NCBI GenBank assembly: GCA_003543245.1
Contig: DPJB01000024.1
Span: 2,991-14,956 of the forward strand
DNA: 11,966 nucleotides
Reading direction: 5' to 3'
DNA from: Moraxellaceae bacterium
GTDB taxonomy: Bacteria; Pseudomonadota; Gammaproteobacteria; Pseudomonadales; Moraxellaceae
This document shows, piece after piece, positions 1 through 6,419 of the stretch; positions within the stretch are counted from its first letter, which is position 1; the number at the start of each line of letters is the position of its first letter. Both the position numbers and the translations under genes were made by a program. A model generated the notes under the pieces. The model was not told the DNA's origin, did not search any database, and saw nothing but the letters and a program-made list of their open reading frames with translations.

Positions 1-203
1 CCGACGATGAACACGCCCTTGCCGGACGTGACAATCACGCCCTTCACATTCTTGTCCGCCTTGATCGCGTCAGTTGCCGCGGCCAGCTCACCGAGCGTGG
101 TGCGGTCAAACTTGTTGACGGATTCGTTGGCGAGATCGAACTTCAGTTCAGCGATGCCATCGCTCAGCAGCGAGACGCTGATGGCAGATCCCGAATAAAT
201 CAT
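1..203 (-). CDS. fadB: Fatty acid oxidation complex subunit alpha FadB, N-terminal fragment
   Basis: This is the first 67 or so codons of a minus-strand gene that continues past the window edge. The translation begins MIYSGSAISVSLLSDGIAEL and goes on through a SVNKFDR segment to GVIVTSGKGVFIV, which is the characteristic start of gammaproteobacterial FadB, the crotonase (enoyl-CoA hydratase) domain of the alpha subunit. The full protein hydrates enoyl-CoA and oxidises 3-hydroxyacyl-CoA in the cytoplasm, in complex with the thiolase FadA, during beta-oxidation. The start is supported by a GGAG ribosome binding site eight bases upstream of the ATG. The active-site region and the dehydrogenase domain lie outside the window, so their integrity cannot be judged. 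The gene has its own probable promoter at 338-366 and is separated from the upstream prohibitin-like gene by a terminator, so it probably starts its own transcript, with fadA expected downstream. Confidence 0.93.
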   Translation of the reverse strand, partial: MIYSGSAISVSLLSDGIAELKFDLANESVNKFDRTTLGELAAATDAIKADKNVKGVIVTSGKGVFIV

Positions 204-337
204 TGTGTGATCTCCGTTATGGATAGGAACGTGGCAGCCGGCCGATGACCCCCTGGGGAACGGGGCAGCCGGCAGCCGCGGCGCACTGTGGGGCCCGGCC
301 GACCTGTCAGGCAGGCGGGGGGTGCACAGGGTGCCCA

Positions 338-366
338 AGTGTATGCATCTGCGAGGCATTTGTTAA
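338..366 (-). promoter_or_regulatory. Probable sigma70 promoter of fadB
   Basis: Read on the minus strand there is a -35-like TTAACA (361-366), a 17-base spacer and a -10-like TACACT (338-343). The -35 matches the consensus at five of six positions and the -10 at four of six, with ideal spacing. It lies about 135 bases upstream of the fadB start, leaving a long GC-rich leader. Just upstream of the -35, a TTTGGTCACAC stretch on the minus strand contains a TGGTC half resembling a FadR-type half-site. That is too little to call an operator. Confidence 0.5.
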
Positions 367-421
367 CGCAATGTGTGACCAAACGGCCACGATGACATCG
401 ACGACTGACAAGCCGGAGGGT

Positions 422-445
422 AAAAAGGAGCCCCGACGGGGCTCC
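422..445 (-). terminator. Rho-independent terminator of the prohibitin-like gene
   Basis: On the minus strand a perfect 8-bp GC-rich stem (GGAGCCCC / GGGGCTCC, 427-445) with a three-base loop is followed directly by five T (422-426). It sits 25 bases beyond the stop codon of the prohibitin-like gene and separates it from fadB. Confidence 0.9.
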
Positions 446-469
446 AGAGGGCATGTTTCAGGGTAGTGG

Positions 470-1279
470 TTACCGCGTCTCGGGCTTTATGTCGATGAAG
501 GGCATGGCACCTCCGGTGACCTGGGGCAGCCGGCCATCCCATTTGTCGATAGCCTTCTGCTGCATCTCGATCTCGCGCAGCTTGATCAGGTTCTCGGTCA
601 CAATTTCCTTCTGCAGGCGCAACGCTTCGGCCTCTGCCTTGGCACTGCTTATCTTCTGCTCGGCCTCAATGCGGATGCGGTCCAGATCACGCTCGGCTTT
701 CAGTTTGAGCTGCTCCGCCGTGGTCTTGGCCTCGATGGCATTGCTGAACTCCTGCGAGAACGCAAAATTGACGATTGAAAACTCGTCAACGATCACGCCG
801 TTATGGGCCAGCCGCTCACGCAACAGGTTACGGATCATGTCACGCACTTCCTGGCGCCGGGACACCAGTTCTTCAGCCGTATACAACGCCGTCGCTGCCT
901 TCACCGACTCCTGTACTGCCGGCAGGATGATGCGATCCCCCACTGCGGCCAGCGTGCCCACCGTCTGGAAGGTCTCGCCAACCCGAACCGGGTCCAGGTG
1001 GTAATTGATGGCGACATTGGTGGTTACCTGTTGCAGGTCCTTGGAAGCGGCATCGCCCTGCCCCTCACCTTTCTGCACCTTCACATCCATGATCACCACC
1101 CGTTGCATGATCGGAATGCGCAGATGCAGCCCCTCCCCCATGATGTCCTTCTGCACCGCACCGAAGTTCATCACCACACCGCGCTCACCCGGGCCGATGA
1201 TGACAAAGGGATTGAAAATCCAGACTCCCAGCAATAGCGCAACAATCCCGCCGACTATTCGTGCTGCATTCATTTGCAT
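470..1279 (-). CDS. Prohibitin-family (SPFH/Band 7) membrane protein
   Basis: A protein of about 269 residues with one N-terminal hydrophobic segment (roughly residues 6-25, IVGGIVALLLGVWIFNPF), then an SPFH/Band 7 domain starting at IIGPGERGVVMNFGAV and a long charged helical region rich in E, K, A and R (TAEQLKLKAERDLDRIRIEAEQ onward), the usual prohibitin layout. Such proteins form large ring-like or cage-like membrane assemblies and are linked to membrane quality control, often with FtsH. There is no HflK/HflC pair beside it, so it is a stand-alone prohibitin-like protein rather than HflC. Three ATG codons are available at 1285, 1279 and 1273. The GGAG at 1287-1290 is only one base from the first but seven bases from the second, so I chose 1279. 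The gene is monocistronic, bounded by terminators on both sides, and no convincing promoter of its own is visible in the short upstream gap. Confidence 0.88.
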   Translation of the reverse strand: MQMNAARIVGGIVALLLGVWIFNPFVIIGPGERGVVMNFGAVQKDIMGEGLHLRIPIMQRVVIMDVKVQKGEGQGDAASKDLQQVTTNVAINYHLDPVRVGETFQTVGTLAAVGDRIILPAVQESVKAATALYTAEELVSRRQEVRDMIRNLLRERLAHNGVIVDEFSIVNFAFSQEFSNAIEAKTTAEQLKLKAERDLDRIRIEAEQKISSAKAEAEALRLQKEIVTENLIKLREIEMQQKAIDKWDGRLPQVTGGAMPFIDIKPETR

Positions 1280-1286
1280 ATGCATT

Positions 1287-1290
1287 CTCC
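1287..1290 (-). promoter_or_regulatory. Ribosome binding site deciding the prohibitin-like start
   Basis: GGAG on the minus strand lies one base before the ATG at 1285, seven before the ATG at 1279 and thirteen before the ATG at 1273. Only the second has normal spacing, so that start is preferred. Confidence 0.6.
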
Positions 1291-1325
1291 ATTTCTGTTT
1301 TCAGACTGATCAAAACCGGGACATG

Positions 1326-1352
1326 AAAAAGCCGGCATTAAACCGGCTTTTT
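1326..1352 (-). terminator. Rho-independent terminator (A/T-flanked on both sides)
   Basis: A 10-bp inverted repeat, AAAAAGCCGG / CCGGCTTTTT, with a seven-base loop. It lies 18 bases past the stop codon of the minus-strand exported protein and before the prohibitin-like gene, so its main role is to end the 1371-2177 transcript. Since it has A and T tracts on both sides it could work in either direction. Confidence 0.88.
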
Positions 1353-1370
1353 CGCATAAACCATGGGTGA

Positions 1371-2177
1371 TTATTTTATGCCATCAAGACCATTTGCAAC
1401 CTGATTCAGTAACGTCACCATCGAGCGGGCATGCCGGTTAACCGTAAAAGGTACGGCATCCTGTGTGTAGTTATTGAGGGAGCCATTAATGAAGCGGTAG
1501 CGGGTGTTCACATTATCCAGCATTTTTTTCTGCTCTGCAGTCAAACGTTTGCTGGCACGCAATTTGGAAAGGCCACTGTAAAAATTCATTCCCAGCTGGT
1601 CAATCGTCGGTTCGGCACTGTCATCCCGGTGATAAACCTCGGTTGTACGCTCAACGTAGCGCGCATCCGCATACATGATCAGGATAGCCAGCTCGCGGGC
1701 CTGCCGTGCCTCTGCGACCTCCTTGAGCTTGGCAGAAACCTGCAAATCCTTGGCTGACTGCGTTAGTGTCGACACGAGTTTCAGCTCATGCATCACCATC
1801 TCGGCCAGAACTGCATTTTCAGGCACACCTGACTTGGCAATACTGTCCGAGTTGTACTGGGCATTCTGGGCCAAACTGTCTTTCAACGACCGGACTTCAG
1901 CAGCCTGCGCCGAAAGACCCGCTGCCGCCAGGGCATCCCCGGCACGTACCGCACAACTGGTCGATAGCTGACGGGCCGCCTGAAAATCAGCATTCAGCGT
2001 GCGATCCTTGGGGTCCGAGGCATACAGGTGATACGCGGTCAGCATCTCGTGCTGATGAATGGCGCAATCATAAAGTTCACGGACGGTCAGTCTGGCATCT
2101 GCCGCTGCCCACGAGAACACGCTACCGGTCATCAGCAAGATCGCGCAGCATGCCCCAGCAAGTCTTTCCAACACCAT
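1371..2177 (-). CDS. Exported helical protein of unknown function, two mature cysteines
   Basis: A 268-residue protein that I do not recognise. The first 26 or so residues form a Sec-type signal peptide (basic start, hydrophobic core CCAILLMTGSVF, AxA-like end near WAAA-DA). The early cysteines C10 and C11 do not sit in a proper lipobox. The rest is almost certainly mainly alpha-helical, with repeated alanine- and leucine-rich stretches and no further hydrophobic segment, so it should be soluble in the periplasm. The mature part holds exactly two cysteines, C38 and C75, which could form one disulfide. The C-terminal part (YRFINGSLNNYTQDAVPF) resembles the helical sensor-type domains found near type IV pilus chemotaxis or secreted regulator proteins, but this is only an impression. 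The start is well supported by GGAGG six bases before the ATG. The gene diverges from dsbD and has its own terminator. Confidence 0.8.
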   Translation of the reverse strand: MVLERLAGACCAILLMTGSVFSWAAADARLTVRELYDCAIHQHEMLTAYHLYASDPKDRTLNADFQAARQLSTSCAVRAGDALAAAGLSAQAAEVRSLKDSLAQNAQYNSDSIAKSGVPENAVLAEMVMHELKLVSTLTQSAKDLQVSAKLKEVAEARQARELAILIMYADARYVERTTEVYHRDDSAEPTIDQLGMNFYSGLSKLRASKRLTAEQKKMLDNVNTRYRFINGSLNNYTQDAVPFTVNRHARSMVTLLNQVANGLDGIK

Positions 2178-2203
2178 GAGTTACCTCCGGACTTTCATTT
2201 TTT

Positions 2204-2310
2204 GTATCCGACCCGTCCCTGACTACGTTTACCCTCAGCTCCAGGACGACCGTATCCGTTTTTTGTAACTGTCTTGCTCTATGCGCAGTGTAGATACCAG
2301 ACCGTATCCG
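2204..2310. repeat. Three spaced direct repeats GTATCCG in the divergent intergenic region
   Basis: The heptamer GTATCCG occurs at 2204-2210, 2252-2258 and 2304-2310, all in the same orientation. The second and third copies are part of an 11-base repeat GACCGTATCCG (2248-2258 and 2300-2310). The spacings are 48 and 52 bases, roughly five helical turns. They occupy the gap between the minus-strand exported-protein gene and plus-strand dsbD. They might be binding sites for a regulator, but no known motif is recognised. Confidence 0.4.
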
Positions 2311-2382
2311 CGCCTCCCCGGTTCACAAAAAGCGACAACCCCGGTTCTTGTAGCCAGCCCCCGCCTCGCGGGACAATCACCG

Positions 2383-2396
2383 CTCAGTATACTGAG
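2383..2396. promoter_or_regulatory. 14-base perfect palindrome over a -10-like TATACT before dsbD
   Basis: CTCAGTATACTGAG is a perfect palindrome twelve bases upstream of the dsbD start codon. Its centre contains TATACT (2388-2393), a good -10 box, but no convincing -35 lies 16-18 bases upstream. If it is the promoter the dsbD transcript would have a nearly absent leader, which fits the lack of a clear ribosome binding site. A dimeric repressor binding here would block the promoter. Both roles are inferred. Confidence 0.4.
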
Positions 2397-2408
2397 TGAC
2401 GTCTGGCC

Positions 2409-4169
2409 ATGCCCCCCTCCCTTCGCGCCCTTCTCTGCCTTCTGCTGCTCGTGCTTTCTACATCAGCACAGGCCGAGCTGAAAAAGCTCCTGCCAGGAAA
2501 CAGCCAGACCTTCCTGCCGGCCGAAGAAGCATTTCGCCTTGTCGATAGCGAAGAGCCCGACGGCATGCGCCTTGAATTTCTGGTCGCACCCGGGCACTAC
2601 CTCTACAAGGACCGCTTCCGCTTTGAACCCCTCGATGGCTCGTTGAAAGCAGAAGAACCAGTATTTTCACTTGAGGGTGAGTGGAAGGACGATCCAAGTT
2701 TTGGCCGCGTCCGCGTCTTTCATGAGAGTGTGTTTGTTAACATTCGACTTCAAGGTCACGGTCGACTAAAGGTTGTTTGGCAGGGATGTGCGGATGCAGG
2801 ACTGTGCTATCCACCACAGAATAGCGAGCTCAGGTATGGGAAAGTCGCAGATTCACGCGCGTCCTCCCCCATCACTCCTGCTGCTTCACCCCTCCCGTCA
2901 GTCACTCCGCAAGAAGCCAGTGTCCGGACCAGTCTCTGGCTGATGCTCGGTGCCGGCCTGCTGCTGGCCTTTACACCCTGCGTGCTCCCCATGCTGCCCA
3001 TTCTGGCCGGCATCATCGCCCGCCAGCACACCAGCTCCAGCCTGCGCGGATTCCTGCTGGCACTGTCCTATGTCACCGGCGTCGCCACTACCTATGCCCT
3101 GACCGGTGCCCTGGTCGGGCTGCTCGGGGCACAAGCCAACCTGCCCCTCTGGTTTCAGCACCCCGTCATCATCGGGCTTTTTGCCGCCTTCTTTGTCGCC
3201 CTGGCACTCAGCCTGTTCGGCCTTTTCGAGCTTCGCCTGCCACAAGCCCTGCATGCACATGTTGATGCGCTCAGCCGCCGCCAACGCGGTGGCGCACTCT
3301 TTGGCAGCTGGCTCATGGGCGTATTTTCCGCACTGGTGGTCTCGCCCTGCGTGTCGGCCCCTCTCGCCGGCATCCTGCTGCATATCTCCAGCACTGGTGA
3401 TGCCGTCTACGGCGCCAGCGCCCTGTTCCTGCTCGCGCTGGGCATGGGGGTTCCCCTGCTGATTCTGGGAGCAACCGAAGGGCGGCTGTTGCCAAAAACG
3501 GGCGCCTGGATGGAGGAAGTCAAAACCTTCTTCGGGTTTGCACTGCTGTTCGTCGCTGGCGAATTGGTCACCCGCCTGTTGCCCGCACCCGTCGCTCTCG
3601 CCATCTATGCCGTCATCACCGCCGCCGCAGGCCTGTGGCTGTGGCGCATCGGCCACAATCGCAATGGTCTTGGCCTCACCATCCGGGGCATGTCAATTGC
3701 AGCCCTCTTCTACGGGGCAGCCCTGATGATCGGTGCCGCCAGTGGCGGAGATGATCCGCTCAAACCACTGGCCCGCTTTGACAGCCGCACCGCCAGTGCC
3801 CAACCCACGCCGTTCGTGCCGGTACGTAACACAGCGGATGTGGACAGGGAAATCGCTGCGGCCAGCGCCCGGGGGCAGGCCGTCATGCTGGACTTCTATG
3901 CAGACTGGTGTGTCAGTTGCAAAGTCATGGAACGCCAGGTGTTCCGCGAGGCGCGCATTGCAGAAAGACTGGGCAAGCTTCATCTGATTCAGGCGGACAT
4001 TACCGCCAACAACCGGGATGACCGCGAGCTGCTCAAGCGCTTCACACTCTTTGGACCACCCGCCATGCTGTTCTTTGGCCCCGACGGACAAGAAATTGTC
4101 TCGGCAAGACTGGTTGGCGAGACAAACTCCGACGAATTCCTGCTTCACCTCAATGAGCATGGACTGTAA
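2409..4169 (+). CDS. dsbD: Thiol:disulfide interchange protein DsbD
   Basis: DsbD is an inner-membrane protein that carries electrons from cytoplasmic thioredoxin to periplasmic partners such as DsbC, DsbG and cytochrome c maturation proteins. All three parts are visible in 586 residues, near the usual 560-620. There is a signal peptide (about 1-22, ending AQA). A periplasmic N-terminal domain carries the pair C127 and C133 in WQGCADAGLCYPP. A membrane domain of about eight helices (roughly 176-444) has the reactive C191 in FTPCVLPMLP and C314 in VVSPCVSAP. A C-terminal thioredoxin-like domain has C501-V-S-C504 in FYADWCVSCKVMER. These six cysteines match the E. coli set, so the protein should be active. 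No clear ribosome binding site precedes the ATG, but the signal peptide begins there. It probably leads an operon with yqcC (18-base gap) and the cotH-like gene. Confidence 0.97.
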   Translation: MPPSLRALLCLLLLVLSTSAQAELKKLLPGNSQTFLPAEEAFRLVDSEEPDGMRLEFLVAPGHYLYKDRFRFEPLDGSLKAEEPVFSLEGEWKDDPSFGRVRVFHESVFVNIRLQGHGRLKVVWQGCADAGLCYPPQNSELRYGKVADSRASSPITPAASPLPSVTPQEASVRTSLWLMLGAGLLLAFTPCVLPMLPILAGIIARQHTSSSLRGFLLALSYVTGVATTYALTGALVGLLGAQANLPLWFQHPVIIGLFAAFFVALALSLFGLFELRLPQALHAHVDALSRRQRGGALFGSWLMGVFSALVVSPCVSAPLAGILLHISSTGDAVYGASALFLLALGMGVPLLILGATEGRLLPKTGAWMEEVKTFFGFALLFVAGELVTRLLPAPVALAIYAVITAAAGLWLWRIGHNRNGLGLTIRGMSIAALFYGAALMIGAASGGDDPLKPLARFDSRTASAQPTPFVPVRNTADVDREIAAASARGQAVMLDFYADWCVSCKVMERQVFREARIAERLGKLHLIQADITANNRDDRELLKRFTLFGPPAMLFFGPDGQEIVSARLVGETNSDEFLLHLNEHGL

Positions 4170-4187
4170 AGGTGCGACAATTTAAAC

Positions 4188-4526
4188 ATGGATAATCAGC
4201 ATATGTTCCAGCTCATGCGCGAGCTGGAACAGGAAATGCGTACTCTGGGCCTGTGGTCCGGCATGCCGCCCAGTGCAGAGGCGATGAGCTCCGTCATGCC
4301 ATTCATGTATGACACCCTGCGCTTTCATGAATGGCTGCAATGGGTGTTTGTGCCACGCACACAGGCCCTGATGGATGCCGGCCGACCACTGCCGGGAAAC
4401 TGCCACATTCATCCACTGGCCGAGCACGAACTGGCCAGGCTCGATCTTGAGTCGGGCAAGCTGCTGGAGATCATTCTCCGCATCGACAACACCATGAACA
4501 TGGACCATGAGGATCAAACGGAATGA
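4188..4526 (+). CDS. yqcC: YqcC family protein (DUF446)
   Basis: A 112-residue cytoplasmic protein with the marks of the YqcC/DUF446 family: an N-terminal helix (LMRELEQEMR), a central FHEWLQWVFVPR segment (about residues 47-58), then a RPLPGNCHIHPLAEHELA stretch (about 66-83). Length and layout agree with E. coli YqcC, whose gene lies next to the tRNA pseudouridine synthase gene truC there. The biochemical role of the family is not established. Here no truC is present and the gene sits 18 bases after dsbD. Its stop overlaps the next start in an ATGA junction, so it is probably translationally coupled to the cotH-like gene. The ribosome binding site is weak (AGGTG, about 13 bases from the ATG), and an alternative start at codon 6 cannot be excluded. 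A strong inverted repeat lies in the first codons. Confidence 0.85.
   Translation: MDNQHMFQLMRELEQEMRTLGLWSGMPPSAEAMSSVMPFMYDTLRFHEWLQWVFVPRTQALMDAGRPLPGNCHIHPLAEHELARLDLESGKLLEIILRIDNTMNMDHEDQTE
4205..4230 (+). repeat. 10-bp perfect inverted repeat inside the start of yqcC
   Basis: GTTCCAGCTC and GAGCTGGAAC are perfect complements separated by six bases (4215-4220), within yqcC codons 6-15. In mRNA this would be a stable stem-loop beginning 17 bases after the start codon. No run of T follows on either strand, so it is not a classical terminator. It may slow ribosome entry or stabilise processed mRNA between dsbD and yqcC, or be chance from the repeated QL/EL codons. Confidence 0.55.
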
Positions 4527-6352
4527 AACACTGGCACCTGACTACAGCAGCACTTCTTGGCACCGCCCTGCTGCTTAACGGTTGCGGCGGCGGCAGTGAC
4601 GGTGGCACAACACCACCTGTTGATCCTGTCGAGCCGGTGGTGCCGTTTGAACCAAGCGCCAGCGACGTAACAGATCCGGACAGCCACTACACTTATCCGA
4701 ATGCCACTACAGCAGTCACGGATCCCTCTGTGGCCAACGTCAAAATCACGTACTCTCCAACGTATGTCTCCGGTGCCGGCTACTACCTGGTAGATGAAAA
4801 CACATGCGAGTACCTGGCATCACCACCAGCTTCATATCCTGATGATCCGAACACCCCTGCCGTCGACAACCTGATCACGCTCGATACAGTCAATCTGGAC
4901 GTCAACGACACAGATGCATGCGTACCGGAGATCAAGGTCAATTTTCAGGCAGATGGCTATCCTGTTGTTGCTACAGCAAATGCCAAAATGCGCATGCGCG
5001 GCAGCAGTACCCGTCTGGCCGACCAGAAATCCTATTGAGTCAAACTGAATAGCAAATCTCCCTGCATCACCAGCACTGTCCCTTGCTGGCGCAATGACGA
5101 AATCACCCTGCAGTTCAACAAGCACCCCTATGACCTGGCACGCGTGCGCAACAAGCTAGCCTTCGACCTGATGCGCGACATTCCCCACATCAACAGCCTG
5201 CGCACCCAGTTTGCCCATATCACCTACAATGACGGCTCGGCAGATTCCGACCTTGGCCTGTTCACGCATGTTGAAAAAATGGGCAAGGAATACCTGCTCA
5301 ACCGTGGCTATGCGCCAACATCCAACATCTACAAGGCCAACGAGTTTTACTTCGAGTCCGATGCCCGCCTGGATGTGGACCCAACGGTCTCCGGCTCTGA
5401 ATTTGAAAGCGTGCTTGAAGTTGAAAACACATCGGGGGATCACATGGCATTGCGTGCCATGGTCACGGCACTCAATGATGACAGCGTCGACTTCAACACC
5501 ACGTTTGACACCTACTTCAACCGCAACAACTACCTGACATGGCTGGCCACCAACATCCTGCTCGGCAACCATGACACCCTCACCCAGAACTTTGCGCTGT
5601 ACCAGCCAGCGAGTGGCAACCGCTTCTATTTCCTGCCATGGGACTACGACGGTTCACTCGGCTTTGAAGACCAGCCCAACGAACTCGCCGAAGGCGACCT
5701 GTATGACGACTGGCAGCTGGGCCTTGCCAACTGGTGGGGCAGCCCCCTGCACCGTCGCTTCATGCAGGAGCCCGGCAATCTTGCGCTGATCAAGGCCGCC
5801 GTGAAGGAAGTCCGCGACCAGTACCTGCTGGCCGCACAGGTCCAGAGCCGTATCGACAGCTACAAGTCGCTGGTGGAAACACTGATCACCAGTGCACCGG
5901 ACCTGCAAGACCTGCCCACCTACTCGGCATCACCACTCACCGATGCGCAGCAATGGGCTGATGAATACCAGCGTCTGACCACAACGGTGCAAACCAACTA
6001 CGACCGTTTCATCAGCCGCCTGCAAAACCCGATGCCTTACTGGCAGGCAGCCTCCATCGACACCACAAGTGGCAAGCTGGTGCTTGAGTGGGATGCATCG
6101 TTCGATCTGCAAAAAAATCCGGTGACCTACACCGTCAAGGTAGCCACTGATCCAGCCTTTACTGCGGGCTCAGTGATCTTCAGCAAGACAGGCCTGTCGA
6201 CCACCCTCGCAACCACGACCGCGCCGGCATCAGGCACCTACTACATGCAGGTGGTGGCACGCGACAGTGAGGGTCATACCACGCATGCCTTTGATCGCAC
6301 GGATGTGGGTAACAGCCGCTACTTCGGCGTATTCCAGTTCACACTTCCCTGA
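4523..6352 (+). pseudogene. CotH-kinase-like lipoprotein gene interrupted by one in-frame TGA
   Basis: The frame from 4523 to 6352 encodes a 609-residue protein when one TGA at codon 172 is ignored. It starts with a lipoprotein signal peptide with lipobox LLNGC (lipid cysteine C21), then a Gly/Pro/Thr linker. The CotH-type domain follows: MRMRGSSTR (157-164) leading to QKSY-stop-VKL, where relatives read KSYR(I/V)KL; then FTHVEKMGKEYLLNRG; then LGNHDTLTQNFALY (347-360); and finally FLPWDYDGSLG with P372-W-D374-Y-D376, the expected metal-binding aspartates of this atypical kinase fold. The C-terminus (about 506-600) looks like a fibronectin type III domain. As written, the first piece (4523-5038, 171 aa) lacks the catalytic part, and the second piece could start only at GTG 5144 (402 aa), which has no visible ribosome binding site. 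There is no other stop or frameshift. CotH proteins phosphorylate secreted or surface proteins in known cases. The target here is unknown. It is the last gene of the dsbD-yqcC cluster. Confidence 0.82.
5036..5038 (+). other. Premature in-frame TGA in the cotH-like gene
   Basis: The codon string is TCC TAT TGA GTC AAA CTG. The family motif expects arginine or lysine after KSY, and a single C-to-T change of CGA would give TGA. Other genes here (yqcC, the cotH-like gene itself, proS) end in TGA, so TGA is a normal stop in this organism. Confidence 0.85.
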
Positions 6353-6377
6353 TCATTGACAGACAACTCCACGCAAT

Positions 6378-6406
6378 AAAAAAGCGGCCGTACTGGCCGC
6401 TTTTTT
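6378..6406. terminator. Bidirectional terminator between the cotH-like and Lon-like genes
   Basis: AAAAAAGCGGCC and GGCCGCTTTTTT form a 12-bp inverted repeat with a five-base loop (6390-6394), located between two converging genes. The GC stem plus T tract is present in both directions, so it can end both the dsbD-yqcC-cotH transcript and the thioesterase-protease transcript. Confidence 0.93.
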
Positions 6407-6419
6407 ATGGCACACACAA

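Noticed and set aside
371..386. Possible FadR- or PsrA-type operator upstream of fadB
   Set aside because: Only one half-site (TGGTC) resembles the FadR consensus and no matching second half is present.
453..1004. 183-residue plus-strand frame across the prohibitin-like gene
   Set aside because: Its repeated serine, arginine and leucine pattern is the complement of the helical repeat region on the other strand. There is no ribosome binding site or recognisable domain.
2898..3656. 252-residue minus-strand frame inside dsbD, rich in G, Q, E and D
   Set aside because: It is the reverse-complement shadow of the GC-rich membrane part of dsbD. The forward frame has all catalytic cysteines.
5036..5089. 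Possible selenocysteine site: in-frame TGA followed by a small hairpin CCAGCA/TGCTGG at 5070-5089
   Set aside because: The family has a basic residue here, not cysteine or selenocysteine. The stem is only six pairs, begins 31 bases after the TGA, and has no typical SECIS loop. No selenocysteine genes are in view.
5144..6352. Second half of the cotH-like gene as an independent gene starting at GTG
   Set aside because: There is no ribosome binding site before the GTG, and the CotH domain starts upstream of the TGA in the same frame, so it is better described as part of one interrupted gene.
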